Below are positions 24,280-36,248 of a stretch of DNA of 64,000 bases, in pieces. The stretch lies in assembly GCF_030253575.1 (NCBI RefSeq), contig NC_080568.1, positions 34,777,501-34,841,500 on the forward strand. Reading direction: 5' to 3'. How positions within the stretch are numbered: the first letter of the stretch is position 1; the number at the start of each line of letters is the position of its first letter. Under the pieces are notes generated by a model, which did not search any database, was not told where the DNA came from, and saw only the letters and a list, made by a program, of their open reading frames with translations. This DNA comes from Rhododendron vialii. Lineage: Eukaryota > Streptophyta > Magnoliopsida > Ericales > Ericaceae. The translations under genes were made by a program, and so were the position numbers.

Positions 24280-25781
24280 CTAGCACGTCGTTGGAGTACT
24301 CTGGGATTCCATTCCGAGCGGAGGATTTGTGCTTGTGGGCCGGGACAATTGTCGCAGAGCAGTGGATCTGGAGTAGTCGACAATCTTTAGTAAAGAGTAC
24401 TACGTATGATGTGTGTGCGTGAGATATGGCCCTTTATTCATGTGAGTGTGTGAATTTATGTAATTTGTGCGTGTCTAGCTACTTGCCTATTGGCATGGAC
24501 TATATGGAGTAGCATGAAAGAAGCAAGAGCCGTCTTTGTGTATTTTGTTTACGGTTGTGGGTGCCTTGTGTTTGTTGTATGGTTATTAATGAATAATGTT
24601 CGGTTTGTTGTGTGTTGGTCAATTTGATTTAGTTCCCGTACTTCTTAAAAAGGATGCAAGATTACTTTAGAGTGAATGTATGCATAATAGTCTACTTTGA
24701 ATAAGTTCCATCGATCCCAATAATCAGTTTAGAACTCAAAAAATCCAAACACCCAAGCTTACAGATTATTATACTATAAAGAGAATGAATTGGGCAGAAT
24801 TGCCTTCGATCCGATGCTCATGCGGTGGTCACTGCAATGCCCTTGATGGCTTAGAATCAGAACACCTTGAAAAAAAAAAATCATTCACCCATAAAATCAG
24901 AACTTAGAATCAATACATAACTTAAAAGTAGGATACTGTGGAGAAAAGGAAACAAAAAACTACATTGAACAAAAGAAAAACAAAGACAGACTTGAATGGA
25001 TGCGAGCAGGGAAGGGATGCTATTGGCCGAGTTGATGGAGGAGGTAAACGATGCAAACAATGTTGGTAGGGTGAACAAAATTAAATTCCATCGAATGATT
25101 GTTGCCGACTGTGTAGAGGGAGAAATGTTCGGGGTAATTGCAATATTTTGGAGTGGTTCGGCTTATCAATCTTTTTGGATTATTATTTTGTCTTTATTTA
25201 AAATTTAGTCTTTTATTATTTTGTGTATTTTTTGAATCAATGATCATGGAATCTAAAAGAAAAAAGTTACGATAATTTTTTTTTAAAAATTCACTAAAAA
25301 AAAATATAATCCATGGATTTTTTAGATTATTTTTGTTTTACTCAATTTTTTTAGTTTGGTTCGTATTTTTTCTTTATTTTTTGAAGTAGTAAGAACTAGT
25401 AGTAGTAAATATGTATTTGATGAGACAAAAAAATATGAGCACAAGTCAATTTCAAATAGCAAAATCATGAGGGTTCAACAAGATAATTTTTTTTCAGATT
25501 TTCTTAAATTACAGTCTATGTAGTTTGCATGAAAAATTTGAAACAATCACTCTCCTTACCTCTTAAATCGTAAAAGTATTAATTATGCTTGTATAATTTT
25601 TTATTGAACTTAATTTAGAAGATGTATAATTGATTTTGTCACTTTATCTTTTTTTTTTAACGGCAATCTTATTCTCTCATAAAACAAAATCATTTAATCC
25701 AATAGAGATACAAAATCATATTTATTTATTTATTTATTCTCAGGACTGTACCGATCGAAACTCTACTTGCATAGGAGCGAG
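24280..25781. other. Spacer between ANK1 and METTL-1
   Basis: It includes the ANK1 3'UTR (possible poly(A) signal aataat near 24590) and then AT-rich DNA. No gene or defined repeat is recognised. Confidence 0.5.
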
Positions 25782-27200
25782 ATGAGAGGACCCCGTTTAG
25801 CCGCCATTCCAGTCTCACCGTCACCGTTCGCCAGCTCCTTCACCGCCGTTCGCCGGCGACACTGCTTTCCACCGCCGGCCGTGCGGGGACCTCGAGGGTT
25901 TGACGGCGGCACTAACAAATACTGGGACAAGTTCTACAAGCGCCACCAAAACAAGGTCGAATTCCTCACCCCTCAGCTTTATTACCAGTTACCAATGATT
26001 CAGTTATTAAACTCCCATGGATTCCCAATCTATATGTAGAATATGTAAATGCACAAGGAGGAGTTATTTATGTCGAGGGAGTGTAAATGTGTGTGTAATT
26101 GCTGCTGGTTTGTTGTAGTTCTTCAAGGACCGGCATTACTTGGATAAGGATTGGGGGAAATACTTCTCCGATGATAGTTCCGCATCTTCGAATGGGAAGG
26201 TCGTTTTGGAGGTTCGTTTCTCCGACTACAACTAGATATCTAATATCTTTATGTTCTATTATATGCTATTATATACGTTCGAGCCTCGATATAATCTCAA
26301 ACAGGAGCGATGTAACATTGTTGATATCACTGATTCATTATTCGGAAGGCCATCGGTGAAAATTTACAGCGGTGCTAACTGCTGCGTGGGATTGGGTGTA
26401 GTTCTATTCTTTAATTTGTGGCTACGTGATTTGATATATTTGGTTTGTATCAGCTGTGCCCATAAGCTTAAATCATTGAACAATTTTTTTTTTGTTTTTG
26501 GAACAAGATATTTTATTGACGGGACCAAGCCCAAAACTGCAAGGTGGAATCCTTGAGAGAAGAACACCTCACTACACTAGGACACTCCCTAGCTGTAGTA
26601 GAAAACCAGACACAAAGAAAAAAGAGCTAAAACTAGGCTTTAGAATCAGTCCAAGGTTAATAGCAGATCTGCTCACATGTCTCCAGGGACTCATACTGGC
26701 CTTTGACCTCCTCCAAAATCAACCTCACCACAGAAGTGGAGTCATGCCCAACCTGTTGAAAGATCCTTCCATACGCTCTTTCCAAATATAGTATACTGAA
26801 GCAGCTGGTCTGAGCTTGCAAAGTCTGGATTGCACAGAGCTATCCTTACAATGTGTCTTGCTAATAGTAGATTAACAAGTTCATAGGGATTCTATTTTGG
26901 TTAATTTAGTCGTTACAGGCTTACAGCAGGATAGGTCATGTGTCTTGCTCATCGATGTTTATAAAATCTTTTTGTCTTTTGTGATATGTGATTTCGGTAG
27001 AAGCTTCTTAGAGCAATAAAAAGATTGTAAGGGAAATTACTCTGCATTACCATACCTCTGTTATTGCCGGTAATATAATGTTTTCTAGTGGCAGGTTGGT
27101 TGTGGAGCAGGCAATACTGTATTTCCCCTGGTTGCTAAATATCCTAAACTATTTGTTCACGCCTGTGACTTCTCGCCCCACGCGATTGTCCTTGTTAAGG

Positions 27201-27258
<58 letters not shown>

Positions 27259-30200
27259 TGTGAGTAAATGCGGGGGTGTGTCAGTGTTTGTGATTGTGCA
27301 CGCGCGTGCACCCTCCTGCATATGCATAATTGTGTATCTCCTTTCTTTTTTTTATCTTAAAATCTACAAGAGGTTTAATGTTGACTGTAAAATGCCAAAC
27401 TGTCTCTTTGTGTTCAGAAAAGTATATATTGTTTATGTTTTCCTCTTTAAATTCTTATTTTCTTACTACTTTTTGAAGCAAACTTTCTGTAATGATGCTT
27501 GTGAGTTAACTCATGGTTATGCAGATTAATCCGAAGTATAACTTCCATATATTGTCTGTAGGGATAGAAAAATGTGTCTCCCTGTGTTACAGTTACTGGT
27601 AATTACTGCCCTTTTCCCCTGTTTTCCTCTATCTGAGTAGTTTTGAAGATCTAAATTTCAGTTGACTGCATTGTGTTTTTTGTTAATATGGTTAATAACT
27701 TTTAGTAAATAATAAATGGTATGCTCCTATGCGAGTCAATTGTTGACCTTAGATCTATCTTCTCAACATTGCCAATTCAACTTAGATCTTCATCAAGTAG
27801 CCACAACATCCCTTGTATCTTCGTAATTGTTTGAGTCCCACTTATTTCTATTGCCTGCAATCCTTTAATCATGTTCATGATCAGTATTCCACTTCAAAGA
27901 AATCCCCTTCTCTATGAACTCGATGATCAGTGTTTAAATAACTTCTGTTGTTCCACTGATTGCAGTCAAATGTGAATTTCAATGAAGACCAAGTCAATGC
28001 TTTTCTTTGTGATGTTGTGACTGATGATCTCTGTGACACAATGATGCCTTCTTCTATTGATGTTGTTACCTTGGTAAGTGTGGGCTATAAGTAATTGCTT
28101 ACTTGCGGTCTGGAAACAGATAAGGGGGAAGTACATCAGTACATGATCATCTTCTTCTTGTTTATGGTTGTTTCTATAGTTCTGGTTCAAACATAGTTTT
28201 TCCTGTCGTGTTGGGGAGTTCTTGTTTTGTCCTTGGTTCATAGAGAATGCCATCACTGCTTTTTATGAAACACCTAACACGTTAAGCAGATTTTTATGTT
28301 GTCTGCAGTTTGTCCAAAGAAGATGCACTTGATACTGCAGAATGTCAAGAAAGTATTAAAGGTAGCTATCGCTTTGTGTTGCTTGACATAGCCACTTTTT
28401 CATGCTCTTTTTTTTTTTTTTTTTTGAAAATTGCTACAATGACATATTATGGTGTTCTCAATTTGCAGCCAGATGGTCACATTCTTTTGCGAGATTATGC
28501 AATAGGAGATTATGCTCAAGTCAGTGTCCAAAATCTATACCTATTACAGCTTATTTATGCTTGTTTCCAACACTTTTCCTGGACTCTACTAGATAGTGAT
28601 AGAATTCTTGCACTCAGAAATTCTTTTCCACTACTACACGTAATTTTTTATTTTTTCCGCTGGATGAGTTGGACTTCAGATACGCGTGGCTATGTCTCAG
28701 CATGGGCAATAAAAATGAGAGCCACTTTTGTATTCGACATCTGAAATCAAATGATAGATTCAGGACCGGTGTTTGTTGTTGCATTTTGTGGGCGTTTTTC
28801 CTTGTGTACCTTGGGTGTTACAGTTTGTTCGTGGTGTCTTTACTGATGCCTCTTAAAATGAAAGAAGAAAAACTAACTTGTACTAATCAATGGAGCAAGA
28901 AGCTAATTCATTTAATCAATAAAGCAAGAAGCTACATTAACACTGGGGCATAGCCTTGCTATACATAGATTCTCTTGATATCACTTTTTTCTTTTTTGTT
29001 TTCACTTATGGCAGTTCTTGTCCTTGATTTACTTCTTTATTGAGTTATCTTGATTTGGCCTCCTTGTTCTCTTGTTGTGTAAATCTTCTGACCAAACTTG
29101 TAGGTAGAGTTGGATAAGAGGAATCAGATGATTAGTGAGAACTTCTATATTCGAGGAGATGGTACTGTAAGTACTCCATATCCAAAAGGCATTGTTGTTC
29201 TTCTTGAATACTTTGTATAGCCGGTTTGACGGTTGACCATTTACACTTCAGAGCGCTTTTTACTTCTCTGAAGAATTTTTGTCAGCCTTGTTTGGAGGTG
29301 CTGGCTTCACCATTGTAGATATGGATATATACGGCAGACAGATTCAGAATCGTTCTCAGAACATAACCATGTCTCGGTGAGTTCTGATTTGAATAATCAC
29401 TTTTTATTTATAGCACATTGGCATTGGCTTGCATTCCAATTTTTCTTTTATCATGTTGTCCTTGTGTACGTATTCTGGCTGTAAACTTTTTGTACATGCA
29501 CAGGGAAGTTGATAAATTTTGATGGACATATTTGACTTAATTATCACTGTTCCTTTACTGCACCTGCGAACTCTGATAGTTGGAACTTGGAAATCAGAAT
29601 GAATGTTATCAAACGACAGCAAAAACATATTGGCAAATGAATATTTCTCCCCCGTAAACCATGGTAGCTTGATTAATTTAATAGGATGGATGCGAAAGAG
29701 CATAGTGATCCCGAGACACTTCAAAGATCTTTAATTTGAACGGTCTCTTAGTAACTTTTACATTCTGTTTCTCCACAAAAAGTGTCAAACCAAATCGGCT
29801 AAAAATGCGGGCGTGCCAGGACAGGTCTGCTGTCCAAGTTATTTTCAAGGCCTGGAAGCCTCAAAATCTGACTCCTTTCGAGTGATTGTGCTAGGCCCAA
29901 AGGGTAAAGCCTCGTGATGGTTCGTTGTTCGCCTTTGCTGGATAAGGACTTAAATATTTCCTAACCGTTGTTAGAAAATGGATAAAAGAAAAGGAAAGGA
30001 CTGAAAGGTAATGAAGGAATGAAAACAAACTTTATTAATCGGTTTAACAAAGTTTGGGTACAAGGAAATGAAATGAAATAAAATCTAGTCCGTGCTAGAT
30101 TGAACGGGAAAGTAAAGACAATTGAAAGATAAATTGGGTAAGTCGTGGGCTTGATGGTCGTGGACCTTTGCCAAGGCCTTCAAAACTGTAATTTATAGGC

Positions 30201-33200
30201 AGGAGCTTCAGGCCTTCAGCTGCTTCAAATGCTTCAATGCATGGTTGCCATGTGACCCTCTTGAGCTACTTCAAAATGCTCCAATGAGAGGTTGTTCCTT
30301 GACCAAAACGTGCTCTTCACTCTAAGAAAACGGCCAAGGCCTAAAAAATCCTTATTTCTTGCATAAAACTTTGCAAAAAGGCAAAAGGAATTTCGGCTCC
30401 TTTAGCATCCAGGCCTTTTGAGCTGCTTCAACACTCAAGCTACCGAGACTTCTCCAGGCCTTCCCACTATTATATTGGTCCCTACATCTATTGTGGGCCC
30501 TTAATTTCTCTAAGCTTGATTTCTTATGGAAGAAGAATCAAGAAACAAAGGATCAACCTGACTTGGGTGAGCTGCTTGTGAGCATCTTGCTTAGGTCTGC
30601 ATGAGTCATTTGCCAGCAGCTCCAAGGGCTGCATGTACGCCACCTGTCTTTGGCCTTGCTTCATGTTGAAGGATGGTGGCCAACCAGACCTTAAGCTGCT
30701 TGTGAGCAGCTTGTCCAGACCTACTTAGTAAGAACATTATAGGCCTTTGAGCTGCTTGTGAGCAGCTTGTCCAGACCTACCCAGCAAGAACATTCTAGGC
30801 CTTTAAGCTGCTTGTGAGCAGCTTAAGGCCTTTTCCTGCTAATTAAAGGCCATATGCGACATTTTTTTAAAGGAGTAGGCCCATCTATCAATTAGGCCTG
30901 AACTTGAGGTGAATCATAGGCCTCCATCCTTTGTAAGCCTTGTGAGCCTAGGCTTGTGTGGGCACGCGCCCCGGAAATTTCGCTTCGGGAAACTGGGTGC
31001 GGCCCTTTTTGTGTTTGGAAAAGCGCGGCGAAACGCCTCGATTCAGAGTCGCCACTCGGGTTTTAGCGGTGAAGACACCCAAGGAACCGAACTCGAAAAT
31101 GTTTGCCACGTTTATTTGACTTTGAAAAGGCGTAGACCGGTCCGTCGTCACCTTCGATATCTGAGGTTCGGGAGCCAGGTTACGAGAGAGGAAGGGTTTT
31201 ATGGCACCCCTCTCGCCCAATCCGGAGATTAGTCTCTACTCGGGCATTTTATAAAACATTTGCATTTTTCTCTCATTTGATCATTTTTTAGCCAGTTAGG
31301 GCGGGGGAACAGTTAATGGGGATTAAAACTATAACAAGTTGTGATTTTTGTGACAAAATGTTTATGGATGGCTTGATTGCAATAATAAATATAGATTGAG
31401 AACAAGCACTGAGCAAACTGGACAAATTGCAGTACGCTGCCCCGCAGGGGCATGAGCAAGTTCTACCAACATGCACTGGTCGAGCCACTGCATGTTGGTT
31501 GGACTTGCGCACGCCACAGAACGACTGGCGTACTCCACTTATCTGGTTTCACAGTCTTTGTTTGCAACCCTCTGGGCTCTGGAAAAGGACCAGCGCACAC
31601 CCAGGACAAATCATGCAGTTAAATAAGCAGGATATATGTATTTACAGACAGATGAGATGGCTTGAAGCCATGAAAATAGACAAGAAACCCCCTAAACAGA
31701 GTGGGGACATGCAGCAGGCCAGAATCACACTAAAATGCAAGGGCCAGCCACTGGGTCGCGGGACAAATGCCGTACGCCAGTTATGGACTGCCGTACGCAC
31801 GTTTGACCCTAATCCAGTGCTTGGCTTTTACATCATCTGGGCTCTGGAACATGACCAGAAGGATCCCAGAGGCCTTCTAAATAGACAAGGAATAAGCAAT
31901 AACTACTACATCTAAACAGTTCTCAACATACAGAAGACAGTAAACTGGTTGTTTAGCATGCAAGGGTGATTGACAGAAAGATAGAACAAAAGAATGACGA
32001 TCCATGATCCCCACGCCAGTTGTGCTCGTACTGCCATGACTGGCGTACGACATATAGAAACTGGTGTGCGCCAAGTATCGTCGCATATGATTGTTGTACT
32101 TTATCAGTTCAAGGCCAGGACTAGTATTGTTTACTAGCCTGGGCCTTGCTGGTTCCCCTCAGGGGCCGAAAACAGAAAGGAATGCAAAGGTGGTATACCT
32201 TTTGGGTGTTGAGATTTGAAGGTGGTTTAGAGCCTAAAGGTTGAAGATGGATGTTGTATGGTGACTGGATATCAGTGGGGGTATATGGAAATGGGCTTCT
32301 TTCTTTTCTCTTTCAATGGAAGAAGAAGAAAAAGCAAGAAGAGAGGAGAGGGGAGCTTTGCTTCTTGATGATGCTAACCCCTTGCAAATGAATGCAAGGG
32401 GGGTATTTATAGGGGAGAGAGACTGAGATCAGTCTGGGACCAAGGCCTTGTTTGGCTGGTTGGAAGAGGAAAGGAGCCTTCCATGCATTAAATGCATGGG
32501 ACTTGGCTTGATGGGGGGTGTAGGAGAGAGGGAACGTCTCTGCCGAGAGTAATCATTAGGGACGCTGTGGCCGACGTCAGGGTGGCACAAAAGTCCCGCC
32601 CAAGTGGCTGAATAAAGTTGATTTGACTGGGTTTGACTGGCGTGCGCCACTATTAACTGGCGTGCGTCGGTAAAAGCTGGGCCACTGGTCGATGACTGAC
32701 ACGTGGCAGATAACTGGCGTACGCCTCCAGGACACTGGCGTATGCCAGTTGGGTTTTGTTGGGGCTGTTTGGCTCTAGTTTGAAGGGTTTGAAAGGGGTT
32801 TGAGAGAGGTTAGGGACACTCAAAGCTCAACCACACCTCTGTCCTTAAACTGTTTTTGACTAAAAATCATCATTGGGGAAATAAAAGATCGACAAATAAC
32901 GTTATCTGGACAGTCCAGAATGGGGTGTCTACAGCTTGGAGAGAAGGCTAGGTTTTAATTGATTTGGACCTATTTGAAGGTCTTATCATTTCCAAGAACT
33001 GGACCAGGCTTGGATAAAATGCTCGGGCCTAGTGGATTGGCCCAAGTCTTTGGCCAATCTTGGGCTTGGGCTTGTGATAAAGAAATTTTAGGCGTTAACT
33101 TGACCCAACCCTTTGCAAACTCCATCTAGTCAATGGTCTCCAGATCTGTCTTATTCCGTGGCAACCGGTTGTAAAGCTTTTCAAGGCCAAAGATTAGCAT

Positions 33201-33525
33201 TCAAGGCCACCTTATAACAAATAAATTCATTTTCTAATTTTTGGCCAAAAATGGGTGTGAACACATTCACAATTGCAAAATCTTAAGCAATGTGAAATAG
33301 ATATATAATGGTTATTAACCATATCTTTCATAACCTTTAAATGATTCCCGACAAAGCATGGGTGTTGAAATTTTTTTTTTTTTACCCGTTTAAAATGTCG
33401 TAACTGCTGCGTTTTACATCTGATTCTCTAATGGATGTCTCTTGTTTTTTTGGATCATGAACTATACTACTAGGCGATGGATACGAGCCACATTCAGCCA
33501 ATTTGCTTGTGTTGCTCCTCAATGA
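25782..33525 (+). CDS. METTL6: METTL-1: tRNA N3-methylcytidine methyltransferase, METTL2/6/8-TRM140 family
   Basis: Nine exons: 25782-25955, 26119-26211, 27095-27199, 27966-28073, 28290-28361, 28469-28519, 29104-29166, 29252-29376 and 33474-33525. All have GT-AG sites and matching phases, giving 280 residues (human METTL6 is 284). Landmarks: YWDKFYKRHQNK then FFKDRHYLDKDW (entry motif of the family), SAM motif I VLEVGCGAGN (87-96), ACDFSPHAI, NAFLCDVVTDDL, LLRDYAIGDYAQVELDKRNQ (190-209), ENFYIRGDGT, and the C-terminal NRSQNITMSRRWIRATF. The family makes m3C at position 32 of certain tRNAs. The first 40 residues are rich in Arg, Ser and Pro and nearly free of acidic residues, like an organellar transit peptide. 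Intron 2 holds a LINE fragment and intron 8 (4.1 kb) holds two nested solo LTRs. The last exon was placed by the RRWIRATF match; a nearer acceptor at 29684 does not fit. Confidence 0.9.
26488..26885 (-). mobile_element. 5'-truncated LINE fragment in METTL-1 intron 2
   Basis: Read on the minus strand it ends in an A-run (plus-strand T-run at about 26486-26496). Before it, translation gives the tail of a plant LINE reverse transcriptase region: AASVYYIWKER, then after a shift RRIFQQVGHDSTS and VVRLILEEVKG with a stop, as in zf-RVT C-termini. Only the last 0.4 kb is present. One frame break (near 26770) separates the two pieces. I could not match a target duplication. Confidence 0.65.
27200..27255. 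repeat. (CT)n microsatellite in METTL-1 intron 3
   Basis: About 56 bases of CT dinucleotide directly after the exon 3 end, so it includes the donor region (AAG|GTCTCTCT). METTL-2 has a much shorter CT tract at the same place (52175-52195). Confidence 0.9.
30691..30830. repeat. 56-bp minisatellite within the outer solo LTR
   Basis: Units start at 30691, 30747 and 30803 (the last partial). Each carries gagctgcttgtgagcagctt or a one-base variant, itself an inverted repeat (AAGCTGCT...AGCAGCTT). Confidence 0.85.
30957..32933 (+). mobile_element. Solo LTR (inner), nested in the outer LTR
   Basis: Fossil LTR of 1,977 bp starting tgtgggcacgcgcc and ending ggggtgtctaca, with 5-bp target duplications gcttg at 30952-30956 and 32934-32938. 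The block around 31045-31220 (cagagtcgccactcgg and a dispersed gaccggt...gttacgagagag pattern) resembles LTRs of large plant Ty3/gypsy elements (Ogre/Tat-like), an assignment from memory. A TATA-like tatttataggg lies near 32404. The second half is studded with actggcgtrcgcc-type words. Confidence 0.75.
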
Positions 33526-33694
33526 AATTTTTGGTGCTTTGACGGACCAGGTATGACAGCTAACCCCAGAGTTTCCAAATTTTAAGAACGATATCATGTA
33601 ATGTAACCTGTTAGTATGAGGGAGGAACAATGAACTTTGTTTGCAGCCGAGGTATTTGATGGAAGCATGAAGTTATAAATACCCCCGCCAAAAT

Positions 33695-34103
33695 GGAGGG
33701 AGGGGGGCTGCTATCCCAAGGGGACAGCAGCATGATGCTGTGCCTCATTTTGGGGCCCATCTCGGTCTCGCTCCGATAATCAGAATCGTTTACTTTGTAG
33801 AGCTCGTCGAGTAGAACAATTATGAAAAAAATTAGCTGAATTGGATATTATTAAGTGCCTGATCGGAACCTTTTTATCTTAAAAAGAATGGATCCGAAAT
33901 ATTGGATCAAATCCATTGTAACCCATGGACTGAGAGTTATATGGGCTTCGATCAGGTATTTAATGATATCCAATTAAGCTGATTTTTTGCAAAGTTGTTC
34001 TACTCGACGAGCTCTACAAAGTGAACAATTCAGATCATTGGAGCGAGACCGGGGTGGGCCCCAAAATTGAGATAGCAGCACGCTGCTGTCCCCACCCGCG
34101 TCC
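33695..34103. mobile_element. MITE with very long inverted repeats downstream of METTL-1
   Basis: The two halves form an inverted repeat of roughly 170 bp per arm (for example gtagagctcgtcgagtagaa at 33798 and its complement near 34000). The element is bounded by ccaaaat (33688-33694) and ccaaaaat (34104-34111). The corresponding place behind METTL-2 (about 61185) reads straight through (gccaaaattcattagat), which confirms the insertion and its borders. Class uncertain; a foldback or Mutator type is likely. Confidence 0.8.
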
Positions 34104-34111
34104 AAAAATAA

Positions 34112-35736
34112 TTAGATATTCGTTTGGAAGGTAGCCTCGTGTTTTTTTTGCAGGAGTACCCCACTAGGCAACAGATTTTGAGAATCACTTCATCTTGTGG
34201 CGGTTTATTCCTCCCTTCCTTTTGGGCATAATCTCTATTAATATGGAGTATGATTTGTTTCCTTTATTTTCTTTTTTGGTAACGAAGAAATAACCCTACA
34301 GCCAGACCACTAAATGTACCCGACTGCGCAACCCAAACCTCCTAGGGAGCTAGTGCGGTCACACCAGTCATGGCTCTCCACTTACTTCAGGGTACTCACC
34401 CGGTGAGAAATCAAATTGCAGACCTTGAAGAGTACTCCCAAAGTTTGATTTGTTTCCTTATAGTGTGGACATACATGGATTTGATAGTTGAGGTGGAATA
34501 AATGTACACAATGAGGCAAATTAATTACTCTATTGTTTTCCGGTACTCAATATTTAACCAACTTACTAGATTGTTAATGAGTTTTTTTAATTAATGAAAA
34601 TGTTTAGAATTTTTTCTTGAAAAAATGTATTATTTTCAAGTCTTTGTTTTGTGAATCGTACAAATAATTTTGAGACAATGGTAGTATTTTTTTTTATCTA
34701 TGCTATTGACTCATATTTTTAAGCCGTATGATGCACGAGACCACATGAGATACATCTGACTTACACACAAACGACAACATTGGATGTATTTATGCCCCAA
34801 TCAAAAATTTTTTTTTTTGAATGTTGTGTCCCAATCATTACACTTTTTTTTTTCCCCTCTCTATTTGTAATAGCCAAGTTAGAGAGTTGGACTAAACTTA
34901 CCACTGATTAATGTTTGTATAATCTTTTTCTTATCTGAATTTTTTGGTTTGCTGTAAATTTTCGGAAATCAAGGAGGGGGACAGTGATATACCCTGCCCC
35001 TCCCTGTTGCCATCCTAGTGTGTTGAAAACAGGCAAAAAAAAAACATTTTTTTTTCTTTTTTGGCAAAGATGCCCAGTTTACACTTCAATTTTTACTTAC
35101 ACCCATTGAACTTTGAAACAAAGTGAAAACGTGAATTTTATTAAATGAAAATGTAGAATGACCAAAACTCCATCCGAAAACCTTGACCAATCAATTGGTT
35201 CTCTCTAAGCACACACAACGGTTGTGTAAAACACAACACACAACCAATCTATAATCAGGATTCACTCAAACTCTTCAACTTTCCTTGGATGAGTTTTTTT
35301 TTTTTAAATCTAGACCGTCCAAATACATCTGCACGGTCAGAATTACGTGCACAACCAACACAACGGTTGTGCGCGTATCACTTTTCGTTTAATCATCCCT
35401 TCCCTCTTTTAATTGCTTCCCCTTTCTGCACACTCAAGTCACCAGAGACGTCGATTTTGGAGGTCTACAACTACAAGGTGAAATTTCTTGTCATTTTCGC
35501 AAACCCACAGTTCTTCTACGACGGCTAAAGACTTTTATAGGCCTCTCCTTTTTGTGGTTGACATGCAAATTGAAATCTCCTTCACAGAAATGCTTGACTT
35601 GTAGTATCAATGTTTTCTATAAGAAGATTTTGTACCGGTTCCATTTTGATTAACATCTTGTACTATCATTCTTCGAGTTATATAGTAGTAAAATTCTCCT
35701 TTTTTCTCTCATAAAAGAAAGCATAAATATTTCGAT
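34112..35736. other. METTL-ANK spacer, shared with the 61.2-62.2 kb copy
   Basis: No gene. Much of 34120-35200 aligns by eye with 61190-62165 behind METTL-2 (for example ccctccctgttgccatcc near 35002 and its match near 61894). The part 35210-35400 has palindromic caacggttgtg words. A TATA-like ctataaga at 35617 precedes ANK2. Confidence 0.55.
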
Positions 35737-36248
35737 ATGAACGAGAGAGAAGACATGGGGAGAAGGCTCTATGAAGCTTGTTTGAGTGGGAGTGTCCCAG
35801 CATTAGACGCATTGATTGAGAAAGATCAACTCATTCTCGACCGAGTTAGCTCACTAACATGCTTCTCCGATGACACCCCCTTGCACGTAGCAGCGTTGCG
35901 CGGTCATTTGGACTTCACGAAAGCCCTTGTAGCTCGGAAACCAAAACTTGCCACTGAGTTAGACTCGCTACGGTGTTCGCCCCTCCACTTAGCTTCCGCT
36001 GAGGGCCACGTTGAGATTGTACAAGAGTTGTTACGGGTGAACACTGACGTTTGCATTGCTCGTGATCAGGATGGTATACTGCTTTTTTGCTTTAGAATTG
36101 TTTACAGTTTATATATCTCTCTTTTTTTTTAAGAAAAAAGAAAAGAATTTGAAATTCGTCATTCCTTCCCACGCGAAGATTCTAGCAGACAATAGCGACT
36201 CCCGAATCTAATTAACCTGATGCTAGCTTATAGCAACTCTCCTCTAGT

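Larger units (their letters stand above)
29766..33263 (-). mobile_element. Solo LTR (outer), split by a second solo LTR
   Basis: Fossil LTR. The ends are tgtttctcc (29766) and gggtgtgaaca (33263), i.e. TG...CA, with 5-bp target duplications cattc at 29761-29765 and 33264-33268. On the minus strand it starts TGTTCACACCC, a form common to plant LTRs. Without the nested element it is about 1.5 kb. I see no second copy and no internal domain, so a solo LTR is the simplest reading; the superfamily is uncertain. It is absent from the matching intron of METTL-2. It contains a 56-bp minisatellite. Confidence 0.7.

Noticed and set aside
29684-29736. Possible last exon of METTL-1 starting GATGGATGCGAAAG after an AG
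   Set aside because: In phase it gives MDAKEHSDPE..., unlike the family ending, and METTL-2 diverges there. The exon at 33474 gives RRWIRATF in phase and is kept in METTL-2.
30909-31232. 107-codon open frame in the inner solo LTR
   Set aside because: It crosses the LTR border and has no known domain; chance open frame in GC-rich repeat DNA.
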